Shown: positions 49,618-58,639, numbered from the stretch's first letter. The stretch is 64,000 bases of DNA from Argonema galeatum A003/A1 (GCF_023333595.1 NZ_JAIQZM010000020.1:1-64000); one strand, 5' to 3'. Program-made: numbers and translations. Notes: generated by a model from the letters alone, not told the origin.

Positions 49618-50898
49618 ATGGCGCTGCAACAGCTAACTCAAACCGTACCGACACCGCAACTAGACTACGACTGCGACATAGCCATTGTAGGCGGCGGCAT
49701 TGTGGGGCTCACACTCGCCTGTGCCTTAAAGGATTCTGGGCTGAGAATAGCCTTGATGGAAGCGAAACCCCAGTCTGTGGCGGCAGCTAAAGGACAAGCT
49801 TATAACGTTTCCCTGCTTTCCGAACGCATTTTCCAGGGTATTGGCGTTTGGGATAAAATTCTTCCTCAAGTTATCCCATATCGTCACATTCGCCTATCCG
49901 ATGCGGATCATTCCGGTATCGTGCAATTTTACCCCACCGATTTAGGCATGACAGGCAAGATGCCTGTCCCACAAAATGCACTCGGTTATGTCGCAGAACA
50001 TCAAGTATTGCTAGATAGCTTGCAGGAGTTATTGCAAGATTGCCCGAATGTATCTTGGTTGTGTCCCGCAGAAGTGGTGAAAGTTGAATATCAAGCCGAC
50101 GGTGTGGAATTAGAAATTATTCAATCCAAAATCCAAAATCCAAAATCTAAAATCCGCACCCGCTTGCTAGTGGGTGCAGATGGTGCTAAGTCGGGCATCC
50201 GTGAGTCAGCTGGTATCCCCACTCGCGGTTGGCAATATTGGCAATCTTGTGTTGTAGCAACGATTAAACCGGAGAAATCCCACAACAACACGGCTTTTGA
50301 ACGCTTCTGGCCTAGTGGCCCAATGGGGGTTTTGCCGCTGCCAGATAATCGGTGTCGCGTTGTGTGGACTGCACCCCATGAGGAAGCGCAAGCTTTAAGC
50401 GAACTGGATGAAAAGGAATTTATCGAGAAACTGGAACACCGCACTGGCGGACTGTTGGGGCGTTTGGAGTTGGAGGGGTCGCGGTTTGTGTTTAACGTAC
50501 AGTTGATGCAGAGCGATCGCTACACCCTCCCCAGACTAGCTTTGATTGGCGATGCCGCCCACTGCTGCCATCCCGTCGGCGGACAAGGCATAAACATGGG
50601 CATCCGAGATGCAGCTGCCCTTGCCGAAGTTTTGCAATCTGCCCACCAACTAGGCGAAGATATCGGCAACATCCAAGTCCTAAAACGCTACGAACGTTGG
50701 CGCAAACAGGAAAACCTGGCAATTTTAGGATTCACCGATTTTTTAGATCGAATGTTTTCTAATAATTGGTTGCCAGTAGTAGTGATTCGCCGACTCGGTT
50801 TGTGGATGCTGCAAAATATCCCTCCCCTCAAAACCTATGCCCTGCAATTTATGACTGGTCTAAGGGGGCGTCCTCCGCAACTCGCTTCGCGCTGTTGA
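49618..50898 (+). CDS. UbiH/COQ6-family FAD-dependent hydroxylase
   Basis: A 426-residue flavin monooxygenase. The FAD-binding GxGxxG is in CDIAIVGGGIVGLTLACALK, the DG motif in LLVGADGAKSGIRESAGI, and the GD motif in LALIGDAAHCCHPVGGQGIN. Relatives hydroxylate quinone precursors; in cyanobacteria a link to plastoquinone or related ring hydroxylation is suspected, not shown. Two repeats are read in frame: LGMTGKMPVPQNALG (from GACAGGCAAGATGCCTGTC) and IIQSKIQNPKSKIRTR. The last 50 bp overlap the convergent slipin gene. Confidence 0.9.
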   Translation: MALQQLTQTVPTPQLDYDCDIAIVGGGIVGLTLACALKDSGLRIALMEAKPQSVAAAKGQAYNVSLLSERIFQGIGVWDKILPQVIPYRHIRLSDADHSGIVQFYPTDLGMTGKMPVPQNALGYVAEHQVLLDSLQELLQDCPNVSWLCPAEVVKVEYQADGVELEIIQSKIQNPKSKIRTRLLVGADGAKSGIRESAGIPTRGWQYWQSCVVATIKPEKSHNNTAFERFWPSGPMGVLPLPDNRCRVVWTAPHEEAQALSELDEKEFIEKLEHRTGGLLGRLELEGSRFVFNVQLMQSDRYTLPRLALIGDAAHCCHPVGGQGINMGIRDAAALAEVLQSAHQLGEDIGNIQVLKRYERWRKQENLAILGFTDFLDRMFSNNWLPVVVIRRLGLWMLQNIPPLKTYALQFMTGLRGRPPQLASRC

Positions 50899-51733
50899 AA
50901 AAGACCTCTGGTTGAAAAGGAGGCGAATCAGTGCGATCGTCATTTGGCAGAACAATTTGATTATTATTCGGCACGACTGATGACAAATTCTTTGCCGCTT
51001 GAATGATATCAGACGGCAACATAATTATCGTCGTCGTGTTATTTTCAGTTCCAATTTCCGATAGCATTTGCAAACGCCGCAATTCTAAAGCAGCCGGATA
51101 AGCCGAAATGTTTCGCGATGCTTCTGCTAACTTAATCGAAGCTTCTTGTTCGGCAGCAGCTTTAATTATCCGAGCCCGTTTTTCCCGAATCGCTTCTGCC
51201 TCCTTCGCCATCGCCCGTTGCATATTGGGGGGAATTTCTACATCTTTCATTTCCACCCGTTCAATCACAACCCCCCAAGGCTCGGTGATTTCATCGACAA
51301 TTTCTTGTACTTTGGTATTAATCTTATCGCGATTTTGCAAAACATCATCCAGGATATTTTGACCCACCACATTGCGTAAAGTCGTCAACGCTGTTTGATA
51401 AACAGCCATCTCGTAACTCTGTACCTTATTAATAGCCTTCATCGGGTCAAGAATTCGGTAATAGAGTACAGCATTAACTCGAATCGTAACGCTATCAGCA
51501 GTGACAGTTTCTTGCGGTTCGATATTCACAGTTTTGGTGCGAATATCCACCTGATTTTTTTGATCGACAAAGGGAATAATCCAGTACATACCTGGCCCCA
51601 TTACCCCTTTACTTCTGCCCAGGCGAAAGATGACGCCGCGCTGATATTCGCGGTCTAGTTTAAGCCCAGAAAGGATTAGATAAGCGAGGAATGCTAAAGC
51701 GGCTATTGTTTGTCCCATTTTTGGTCTAGCCAA
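50849..51733 (-). CDS. Slipin (stomatin-like SPFH) protein
   Basis: A 294-residue SPFH protein. It has one N-terminal membrane segment (IAALAFLAYLILSGL), then the band-7 start EYQRGVIFRLGRSKGVMGPG, TVNIEPQETVTADSVTIRVN, IDPMKAINKVQSYEMAVYQT and the C-terminal coiled helix KEAEAIREKRARIIKAAAEQ. Such proteins oligomerise in membrane microdomains. An NfeD partner is not adjacent in this window. Its 3' end overlaps the hydroxylase gene tail-to-tail by 50 bp. Confidence 0.93.
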   Translation of the reverse strand: MARPKMGQTIAALAFLAYLILSGLKLDREYQRGVIFRLGRSKGVMGPGMYWIIPFVDQKNQVDIRTKTVNIEPQETVTADSVTIRVNAVLYYRILDPMKAINKVQSYEMAVYQTALTTLRNVVGQNILDDVLQNRDKINTKVQEIVDEITEPWGVVIERVEMKDVEIPPNMQRAMAKEAEAIREKRARIIKAAAEQEASIKLAEASRNISAYPAALELRRLQMLSEIGTENNTTTIIMLPSDIIQAAKNLSSVVPNNNQIVLPNDDRTDSPPFQPEVFFNSAKRVAEDAPLDQS

Positions 51734-51810
51734 ATTCGGATAATTTTATTTTAGCGCTCATATCATGTCCTTATCCATCGGTTATCTAAAAAAATCGTGT
51801 GATTATTCTT

Positions 51811-51848
51811 ATCTGCGTTCATCTGCGTTCATCTGTCTTCATCTGCGG
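51811..51848. repeat. Tandem ATCTGCGTTC repeat
   Basis: Four 10-bp units (ATCTGCGTTC twice, ATCTGTCTTC, then ATCTGCGG). Short tandem repeat in the 400-bp gap after the slipin start, with no gene. Confidence 0.85.
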
Positions 51849-51933
51849 TAAAAATTTAACCAACGATGACCACAGACAATTTGACGATATCATACCAAAT
51901 CAGCAACGATTACCCCCTTTATGTCTCTAGGCT

Positions 51934-51961
51934 GTAGAGACGTTTCATGAAACGTCTCTAC
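51934..51961. repeat. Palindrome GTAGAGACGTTTC-GAAACGTCTCTAC
   Basis: A perfect 28-bp palindrome, GTAGAGACGTTTCA followed by its complement. It differs from the one at 35350-35377 only at the centre (TTTCATGAAA versus TTGCATGCAA). Dispersed cyanobacterial repeat. Confidence 0.9.
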
Positions 51962-52051
51962 AATGTTTAGGTCAAAAATTCTCATGGGGTAACAAACCCG
52001 GATTTGGTATCACTCATGTCCCGTCTATTGCCCATGATCAAACTTTTCAGC

Positions 52052-52104
52052 TATGTTGTTGCGCTTCAGCGCTCTTTAAGATAGCGCTGAAGCGCAACAA
52101 CATA
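52052..52104. repeat. GTTGTTGCGCTTCAGCGCT palindrome (copy 3, empty)
   Basis: The 22-bp arms TATGTTGTTGCGCTTCAG-CGCT and complement are perfect, with a 9-base loop CTTTAAGAT. It is the uninterrupted form of the element at 18481-18678. It lies 28 bp from the stop of the SNase-like gene and could serve as its terminator. Confidence 0.9.
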
Positions 52105-52132
52105 TCCAATATTTAATTTACCGCGAACAAAT

Positions 52133-53002
52133 CTACTTTTCTACAAAGGTTAAGTCAAGTAAGTCGGCTTGAAAAACAATTTTGCTGTTTCGCTGTACCA
52201 GAAGTTCGCTAAGCCGTACTTCTTCAGAATCGCGAATTACTACGCGATCGTTCTCATTGCGAGAGAGAATTTTTGAGCTATCAATTAGCCAATCTTCTAA
52301 GTTTCCGCGAAAGCCGCCATCTACAGCCTTTAAGTAATCAATGCAACGACGGAACAACTTGGGAAGAATTAACTGTCCCTTGGGGCTAATATCATCTGCA
52401 TCTTCCAAGGCAAACTCGCTGGTTGTATCCTTTTGCCAAATACCAAGATTCTTTTCCCGCGCCTCTAAGGCCACTTTCCGCAGTAGCTGACGATGAGCAA
52501 ACGGTGTAGAAGTATAAACCGTGTAGTAGGCAGACCCTGTAGAAAGCATATTGAAGTTTGCTGTCTTTTCTAATAGTTTTTCGTCAACCATTACCCACTT
52601 TTCATCATCAAAACCGTCCTTTCCAAGCAATACATAAGAAATAGGGCGACCGTTAGCATCAGCTGCCTTTGTAAGAATAGCTCCTAGTATAGTATTTGGC
52701 TTAGAATCTAGTACTTCGTTCTTTTTATATTCGATGCTTTTAAAACCGATCCAGTCTAAGAGGCGATCGCGTGCTTCTTTTCCCAAAGGCTGAGCTGCCT
52801 TGCCATAATGGGTTTCGGGTGCATCTATTGCCTCAAGTCGCAGCTGCACGCTGCCGTCGCGAGAAGGCTTGATGCGATAAGCACGGTGAAGAGATTCATA
52901 AAGCTTTGGATTATCTGCAACAAAGCGGATAGAATCTCCATCGGGTTGCTTGCCAATAATCGCAAAGTTACCTCGAATCAAGCGATAAAAAGGTGATGAC
53001 AT
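52133..53002 (-). CDS. Thermonuclease (SNase-like) family protein
   Basis: A 289-residue protein with an SNase-like barrel in the first 180 residues: GKQPDGDSIRFVADN, VQLRLEAIDAPETHYGKAAQ (Arg and Asp of the active-site region), LGKEARDRLLDWIGF and LGAILTKAADANGRPISYVL. The later part is a helical extension (FALEDADDISPKGQLILPKL) not typical of secreted SNases. No signal peptide is seen, so it is probably cytoplasmic. Nuclease activity is inferred from the fold. Confidence 0.85.
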   Translation of the reverse strand: MSSPFYRLIRGNFAIIGKQPDGDSIRFVADNPKLYESLHRAYRIKPSRDGSVQLRLEAIDAPETHYGKAAQPLGKEARDRLLDWIGFKSIEYKKNEVLDSKPNTILGAILTKAADANGRPISYVLLGKDGFDDEKWVMVDEKLLEKTANFNMLSTGSAYYTVYTSTPFAHRQLLRKVALEAREKNLGIWQKDTTSEFALEDADDISPKGQLILPKLFRRCIDYLKAVDGGFRGNLEDWLIDSSKILSRNENDRVVIRDSEEVRLSELLVQRNSKIVFQADLLDLTFVEK

Positions 53003-53047
53003 AGTGAAATCTCCATAAATTAGATTTTCTTTCCCAGTACCCAGTCT

Positions 53048-54364
53048 CTAGTCTACAGTCCCCAATCCCTTTGATTCTGATGTTGCCACAATAATTTCAA
53101 CCTCTGGCTTTTTTTGTTTGCCATCGAGTAAAGCACTGACAGTCATATCTCCCATTACATTAAGGGCAGTGCGACAGCGATCGAGAAACCAGTCTACTGT
53201 TATCAATAAAGCAATATACTCTGTCGGCAAACCAACCGAACTAAACACCAGCGTCATCGTTACCAATCCCGCATTGGGAATGCCAGCTGCACCTACAGAA
53301 GCAACGATCGAAGTTAGCACAATAATTAACTGCTGCCCAAGGGCAAGATGTTGACCAAGCACTTGGGCAATAAACAAAGCAGCCATTGCTTCATAAAGGG
53401 CAGTCCCGTCGTTGTTGAAGTTGCTGCCGACTAATGCCCCCAGGGAAGCGGAAGATTCCCGCAAACCAATTTTTTCCTGCAAAACCCGAAAAGTGATCGG
53501 CATTGTCACTGTTGAAGAAGAGGTGGAGAATGCTGTTAGGAAAGCATCCGATCCACCCATCAAGAAGCGTCGCGGACTCACCCAAGAACCGAATTGTATC
53601 CTGATTAAGTAGTAGCAGGCTTGCAAAAATAGCGCCACCAAGACGGCGATAATGAATACACCAAGGGATTTAAATGGTGAGAAACCTTGCAGGGCAACGG
53701 TTTTGGCAACGATGCCGAAAACTGCCAGCGGCACTAAGGCAATTACCCATTCCAAAATGCGTACAACTGCATCGAATAAAGTGGTGATTACCTGCTCAAG
53801 CGGCAAGTAATCTGTTCTATTTTGGGCAATTTGCTCTGCTTTAAAGGCACGCAAGACAATCCCAAAACTGAGGGCGATGATGATGATTTGGATGACGTTG
53901 TTTTCAACTAATGGCTGGAGAATAGAACCAGGTACGCTATTTTGAAGTAGTGACCAAGGGTCGAGTTTAGTAACGCTTTCGGTTGCGCCTGCTGGGACTT
54001 TAATCTGACCCCATCTGCCCGGTTGCAAGATGTTGGCAACTAAAAGACCAATTAAAATGGCTGCAACGGTATTGGTTAAAAGCAGAATTAACAAACGGCG
54101 TCCTGCTGTGCCGGGAATGCTGGCTGTGAGGAAGGTATGCAGTACTGCTAGCAAAATCAGCGGTGTGGCGAGGGCGCGTAAAACCTTTAGCACCAAGTCG
54201 CAGGGAACTGCCAGGTTGTTAATTAGGGCGATGTTTGCTGGATCTGGTTTACCGGCACCCAGTAATACCCCGATCGCTACTGCTAGGATGAGTGCGATCG
54301 CAATCTGCACGTAGAGCGGGATTCGCTGCCACATCGGGCTGGCTTGGCTTGGGGCCTCAATCAT
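53048..54364 (-). CDS. Dicarboxylate/amino acid:cation symporter
   Basis: A 438-residue member of the DAACS (GltP/DctA) family, taking up glutamate, aspartate or C4-dicarboxylates with H+ or Na+. The Ser-rich re-entrant loop FSTSSSTVTMPITFRVLQE and the cation/substrate motif GALVGSNFNNDGTALYEAMA are intact, as is SIVASVGAAGIPNAGLVTMT. Several membrane helices are evident from the first (VQIAIALILAVAIGVLLGAG). The substrate is not deducible. It is divergent from the EamA fragments. Confidence 0.93.
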   Translation of the reverse strand: MIEAPSQASPMWQRIPLYVQIAIALILAVAIGVLLGAGKPDPANIALINNLAVPCDLVLKVLRALATPLILLAVLHTFLTASIPGTAGRRLLILLLTNTVAAILIGLLVANILQPGRWGQIKVPAGATESVTKLDPWSLLQNSVPGSILQPLVENNVIQIIIIALSFGIVLRAFKAEQIAQNRTDYLPLEQVITTLFDAVVRILEWVIALVPLAVFGIVAKTVALQGFSPFKSLGVFIIAVLVALFLQACYYLIRIQFGSWVSPRRFLMGGSDAFLTAFSTSSSTVTMPITFRVLQEKIGLRESSASLGALVGSNFNNDGTALYEAMAALFIAQVLGQHLALGQQLIIVLTSIVASVGAAGIPNAGLVTMTLVFSSVGLPTEYIALLITVDWFLDRCRTALNVMGDMTVSALLDGKQKKPEVEIIVATSESKGLGTVD

Positions 54365-54424
54365 TCTTAGTGTTCCAACTTTTTAGCGATGTTTTCATCC
54401 TACAGCTAACTCATGCTTCGGCAC

Positions 54425-54890
54425 TCTTCAAGTAACTGGAGGCATCGCTGCCATCATCTCTGCGGTTCTCTTGGGTCTATACCTGCTGACAGTAGAACAA
54501 CTGCCAACCAAATTTAGCCCCACCACAATTCAATTGTGGGTTTGTGCGATCGCTACCCTAGCCATCTTCCCCGTGCTTCTGTTCACTCAAGATCGGCTTT
54601 TCCCCTATTCGGTGAAGGGGTGGCTTTTCGTCATTTCCCTCCCCCTCATCTGCCAAGTTTTAGGTCACGGACTTTTGACCTATAGCCTTGCCCGGTTGTC
54701 CTCAGCGGTTGTCTCTTTGGTACATTTGTTAGAGCCAGTATTTGGCAGCATTTTTGCTTGGGCAATATTTTGGGAAAGGTTAAGTTTCTCGAATTGGGTA
54801 GGTTTTGCCGTAGTTCTAATCGGTCTATACCTAGCCGTATCGAGCCAAGCTGCTGTTCATCTCTCACAAAACACCGTCGAGAGCGGGTAG
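54425..54890 (+). pseudogene. C-terminal half of an EamA-family transporter
   Basis: The frame reads LQVTGGIAAIISAVLLGLYL and then LLTVEQLPTKFSPTTIQLWV to the end (VSSQAAVHLSQNTVESG). This corresponds to residues from about 170 on of the intact paralogue next door (54981), including the repeat-half motif LLEPVFGSIFAWAIFWERLS. The N-terminal five helices are missing, and the frame has no proper start. It is a truncated duplicate. Confidence 0.75.
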
Positions 54891-54980
54891 CCATCAGAGT
54901 TGGAAGTTTCAACTTTAGCACTGAGAAAGACTTAGCTTAAAGAATCAACACAACTATTGCCAGCACATTAGTCCAAAATT

Positions 54981-55958
54981 ATGACAGCCAAACTGGAATT
55001 ACCACAGCAACCGTTATCCACAACACCAGCCTGGATAGCAACTGCTTCATTATTTGCCAGCCTAATCCCCCTATCTTTAGCACCAATCCTCGTCAAATTG
55101 TGCGAACAAGAAATAGGTTCAAATGCCGTAGCATTTCATCGTGGCTGGATCGCTACCATCGTCTTTGGGTTGTTGAGCGGACTTGAGGCTTTGGACCGCC
55201 AAAAATCTGATAACCAACCCGTAGAACAGAAGCCTTTTACGAGACGAGAATTGGGGCTATTGGTAGCATTGGGAACTTTCGGAGCGACCTCCCTCCTCCT
55301 GTGGTCTTTGTCGCTGACTCAAACTAATGTTGCCAACGTTACGTTACTTTGCGGTTTGAAGCCAGTGTTTGTCGGTTTGGGGGGGTGGTTGTTATTAGGT
55401 CGGCGCTATAATAGCAGATTCATCATTGGCATGGTCATGGCACTGGGGGGAGCGATCGCTATTGGATTGGATGACGCGCAGTTCGCCACCGATCAAGTAC
55501 AAGGCAATGCCATCGCCTTACTATCCGGGATTTGTTTTGCTGCGTATCTGATACTGCTAGAACTACTGCGAGCCCGATTTACCACGGCAACCCTAATGCT
55601 GTGGCGCTGCGCCTTCACGACTATGTTTGCGTTGCCCATCCTCGCACTCAGCGAAGAAAGATTGTTTCCCCATTCCTGGATGGGGTGGTTTTTCGTAATT
55701 TTCCAAGCCCTCTTTTGCCAAGTGGTGGGTCAGGGGCTTTTGGCTTACAGCCTCAGCAGGCTGTCGTCAGGGTTCGTCGCCGTCACGCTTCTTTTCGAGC
55801 CAGTCCTTGCCTCAATCCTCGCTTGGGTAATTTTTTCTGAACGCTTGGGTTTCGTTGACTGGGTGGCGTTTGCCGTAGTTTTAGTGGGTATTTATATAGC
55901 TCAATCCAGTCAATCTGCCGTTAAGACAATGAGCGAAGGAGTACAAGCCGCTACATAA
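54981..55958 (+). CDS. EamA family (DMT) transporter
   Basis: A 325-residue protein with ten predicted membrane helices in two EamA halves. The first half has ASLIPLSLAPILVKLCEQEI and FGATSLLLWSLSLTQTNVAN; the second has ALLSGICFAAYLILLELLRA and LFEPVLASILAWVIFSERLG. Members export metabolites or amino acids; substrate unknown. A broken half-copy lies just upstream in the same orientation. Confidence 0.88.
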   Translation: MTAKLELPQQPLSTTPAWIATASLFASLIPLSLAPILVKLCEQEIGSNAVAFHRGWIATIVFGLLSGLEALDRQKSDNQPVEQKPFTRRELGLLVALGTFGATSLLLWSLSLTQTNVANVTLLCGLKPVFVGLGGWLLLGRRYNSRFIIGMVMALGGAIAIGLDDAQFATDQVQGNAIALLSGICFAAYLILLELLRARFTTATLMLWRCAFTTMFALPILALSEERLFPHSWMGWFFVIFQALFCQVVGQGLLAYSLSRLSSGFVAVTLLFEPVLASILAWVIFSERLGFVDWVAFAVVLVGIYIAQSSQSAVKTMSEGVQAAT

Positions 55959-56008
55959 AACTTACTTTGGCTTGACGGTAAGCTTTTTTGTTGGGAAATA
56001 TCGAGCCA

Positions 56009-56140
56009 TCACTCAACAATCTTTCTGTTTTTGTGACTTCGACTTCCGTACAATCTGGCAGAAAATACGGTAATTATTTCTAGTATATCACTAGCAAAAT
56101 CTTCTTCAAAGGCAACATCTTCAGTGCGATTAATTATTAT
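56009..56140 (-). pseudogene. 3' fragment of an IS607-type serine recombinase
   Basis: The minus strand encodes a 43-residue open stretch ending ILEIITVFSARLYGSRSHKN-RKIVE before TGA. The ITVFSARLYGxRSHKNRK tail is characteristic of IS607-family TnpA resolvases. Nothing upstream of it remains; it joins a CTAGGGGCTAG repeat. No tnpB neighbour is seen. Confidence 0.65.
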
Positions 56141-56167
56141 AGCTAGGGACTAGGGGCTAGCTATAAT
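56136..56167. repeat. ATTATAGCTAG inverted repeat
   Basis: ATTATAGCTAG and CTAGCTATAAT flank a GGACTAGGGG centre. It resembles a minimal form of the TATAGC-ended repeats at 10154 and 18535 and marks the edge of the IS607 fragment. Confidence 0.7.
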
Positions 56168-56310
56168 ATGAGTAAGTTTGAGTAGCTTCAGGTAAATATT
56201 TGTGAACTGATTTCAGCCCCATGACCTAGAGTTTAGACTAGATTCCGGTGCTAAACTCTTTTTCAGTAAAAAAGGGGTCAAGGCTTGCGGATTTGGTATT
56301 TTGATTGATA

Positions 56311-56991
56311 TTACTTTTTGTATATGTCGGGGAATTGTGTTTGGAGTTGATTAAGCTTCGGCAAGTCATTCACCACCACATAGGGATAATTCGGATGGCG
56401 ATCGATAAAGTTCTGATGGTATTCCTCAGCTGCATAAAAACCGTTCAAGGGAACTATTTGGGTCACTATAGGCTTTTGGAAGATGTGCGCTTTGTTCAGT
56501 CGATCGATATAACCAAGCGCGACCCGCTTCTGCTCATCGTTGGCAAAAAATATAGCCGAACGATATTGTGTGCCCATGTCCGGGCCCTGTTGGTTCAACT
56601 GTGTAGGGTCGTGCGCCACCAAAAAGTAGATCTTCAAAAGCTGCTCATAGGATATCTGTGAAGGATCGTAGGTGATTTTCACTGACTCAGCGTGTCCAGT
56701 CTCTCCAGAACTGACCATTTCGTAGTCCGCAGTAGTTGCACTGCCACCGGAAAAGCCAGAGACGACATCAGAGACGCCTTTGAGATGCTCAAAAACCGCT
56801 TCTATTCCCCAAAAGCATCCTCCAGCAAAAACAGCTGTCTGTTTTTGCGGCGCTGTAGAAGTTGGGATATTAGTGGCGGGATCGGGAAGTGTTGCACGGG
56901 ACACACTGTACAAGAGTGTAACAGCGGCTATCGAAATAATGGACAAGCTCTGTACTAGGTGGCGTCTTTCGGTGAAACTTCTTCTTAGCAT
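56311..56991 (-). CDS. msrA: Peptide-methionine (S)-S-oxide reductase, exported form
   Basis: MsrA repairs methionine-S-sulfoxide in proteins. The catalytic Cys is C59 in FAGGCFWGIEAVFEHLKG, followed by SGFSGGSATTADYEMVSSGE and TGHAESVKITYDPSQISYEQ, then EEYHQNFIDRHPNYPYV. The N-terminal 45 residues include a hydrophobic segment (SLSIISIAAVTLLYSVSRA), so this copy is probably membrane-anchored or periplasmic rather than cytosolic. The usual resolving Cys near the C-terminus is not seen. The 350 bp downstream hold only repeats and an IS607 fragment. Confidence 0.93.
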   Translation of the reverse strand: MLRRSFTERRHLVQSLSIISIAAVTLLYSVSRATLPDPATNIPTSTAPQKQTAVFAGGCFWGIEAVFEHLKGVSDVVSGFSGGSATTADYEMVSSGETGHAESVKITYDPSQISYEQLLKIYFLVAHDPTQLNQQGPDMGTQYRSAIFFANDEQKRVALGYIDRLNKAHIFQKPIVTQIVPLNGFYAAEEYHQNFIDRHPNYPYVVVNDLPKLNQLQTQFPDIYKK

Positions 56992-57051
56992 AGGATTGTG
57001 AACTCTGAGGGTTATTTACATAGTACTTAGTTTTTAGGTTAAACCTTAGTT

Positions 57052-57092
57052 CTGGAGTTAAGACTATCGCACCGCAATAGTCTTAACTCCAG
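57052..57092. repeat. 16-bp hairpin CTGGAGTTAAGACTAT
   Basis: CTGGAGTTAAGACTAT and its exact complement enclose a 9-base loop (CGCACCGCA). It is the one clear structure in the 516-bp gap between msrA and the exported Pro/Asn-repeat protein. The rest of that gap shows no gene; a T-rich stretch near 57350 is unremarkable. Confidence 0.8.
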
Positions 57093-57507
57093 TAAATAAA
57101 AATAATATTGCATAATATGCCTACAGCGTCGCACCTTTGGCGACGCCATAAGTACATAACTCTCGACTATTTGACTTCAGCTGCACTAGGACGATCGACA
57201 CCGCTTCTAAAAACCTACATAAATCTGTAAATCAAACGATTCGGTCTATGTTTCGCCTAGATCAAGTGCTATAAGCTTCCTGATTGCTCAGGTTGGCCTG
57301 ATCTTCCCAGTTAGAGACTGCCAAGATTTAGCAGAGGAGTTGAAATATTTGGTTTTTTGATGATTAGTTTGAGCAAGAGTGTTTCTGTGGTTTTCAGGCC
57401 AAGTAAGCTTTAACAACCCGCACTAATCAAGCGTTTCTCAAGCTTATCACGATTGTTGCTCTCTTTGTCAAAATCTGAAAAAATCTAGAATTATCTAGAT
57501 TTTTAGG

Positions 57508-58341
57508 CTACTGTTTAAAACCAGAATTTTCTGCACCAGTCGAATTTACCCCAGGATTACTTGTATCGCTCGGATTTACACTGGGATCGCTTGCACCAGT
57601 CGAATTTAGCCCAGGATTACTTGTATCGCTCGGATTTACCGTTGGATTAGCGGCTCCAGTTGGATTTACGCCAGAAGATGCCCGTAAAATGCGATTATCT
57701 AGCCTGCGAGCGACATCGCCCAACTGTACCGCTGGCACCTTACCCTTGGGATACATAATACCTGTGAACGCGCCCACATTGCTGCGACGAAAAGCGGCTA
57801 CATCTAGACGTAAGGGTTGCCCTTGCATTGAAACCGATACAGTCATGCCAGTAGAAGCATCGGCAAGGTTATTAAGATCTGGCATACCACCGTACTCCAG
57901 AATCTCAATTCCCTGAGATGCTTTTAGTGCTTCTCGATATTGGCTCATCAGTTGTTGCTGATACTCTGGTTCTTGGATTTGCTTGAGAGTAGCATCAAAG
58001 TTGGCTCGATCGGGCTGCTCGTTCAGATCCCCAGTAAAACCGAAGACTATTTGGAAGTTCTCTGGATTGATGTAAGCAAAGAATTTATTTGGCTTCATTC
58101 CCGCTTGAGTTAGCTGTTCTCTAAGAGTTTCAAATTTAGTGCTAATCTCAGCTGCTACCTCCGGTGGAAGTTCCCTAAACCCAGCTGGCAGATCTTCCAA
58201 CATCAAGGCAGAATTTGCCGAAGTCTGTTGTTGGGTAGCGCTGGAGGGAACCGGATCGGCAGCAAATACGGGGAGAAGAAAGCCGCCAGTCCATGTTGTA
58301 CCAGTCAACAGACACAAGGTTATTGCTAATTTTTTGAGCAT
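57508..58341 (-). CDS. Exported hypothetical protein with C-terminal repeats
   Basis: A 277-residue protein with a clear signal peptide (LAITLCLLTGTTWTGGFLLP, cut near VFAADP). The globular part has LMLEDLPAGFRELPPEVAAE, FAYINPENFQIVFGFTGDLN and DASTGMTVSVSMQGQPLRLD, a pattern of small cyanobacterial lumenal or periplasmic proteins I cannot name. The C-terminus holds two copies of a 22-residue unit (NPSDTSNPGLNSTGA...), coded by a 66-bp tandem repeat. Function unknown. Confidence 0.65.
   Translation of the reverse strand: MLKKLAITLCLLTGTTWTGGFLLPVFAADPVPSSATQQQTSANSALMLEDLPAGFRELPPEVAAEISTKFETLREQLTQAGMKPNKFFAYINPENFQIVFGFTGDLNEQPDRANFDATLKQIQEPEYQQQLMSQYREALKASQGIEILEYGGMPDLNNLADASTGMTVSVSMQGQPLRLDVAAFRRSNVGAFTGIMYPKGKVPAVQLGDVARRLDNRILRASSGVNPTGAANPTVNPSDTSNPGLNSTGASDPSVNPSDTSNPGVNSTGAENSGFKQ
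57530..57667. repeat. 66-bp coding minisatellite
   Basis: Two units and a part of a third, each containing CACCAGTCGAATTTA and TTACTTGTATCGCTCGGATT, encode the Asn/Ser/Gly/Thr-rich tail of the exported protein. Unit length is a multiple of three. Confidence 0.8.
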
Positions 58342-58528
58342 TTGAGTTTTAGTAAGGACGTTCCTACTAAGGATAGCGTCTTCCTCTTGCCTGTCATCCC
58401 GATTTTGGTTTTTGCTCTAGCTCATCCGAAACAAGTATTTGTGGTGTTGAAGGCGCAAGCTCGCTCCCGCAATGTCTTATTCCAGAAAAAAACCTATCCG
58501 TAGAATCACCCTAAAATCTAAAATTATT

Positions 58529-58639
58529 CTACCAGCCAGATCTGGCAAACCATATCAGCAGCAAAGATGCCAAACTAAGGGCTATAAATTGCAAAGCAAT
58601 TGTTTCCATTAGCCACTTAATTGTTAAGATTGTCTTCAT
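58529..58639 (-). CDS. Unrecognised 36-residue single-pass membrane peptide
   Basis: Sequence: MKTILTIKWLMETIALQFIA then LSLASLLLIWFARSGW. One hydrophobic helix spans about residues 13-31, preceded by Lys-rich ends, with Trp at both interfaces. It has a strong ribosome binding site, GGAGGAG, about four bases before the ATG, much better than most genes here. Size and composition are like small photosystem, cytochrome or NDH-1 subunits, but I cannot match it to psbX, psbM, petN or other known ones. A CRP-like palindrome lies about 120 bp upstream. It is too short for most gene finders. Confidence 0.55.
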   Translation of the reverse strand: MKTILTIKWLMETIALQFIALSLASLLLIWFARSGW

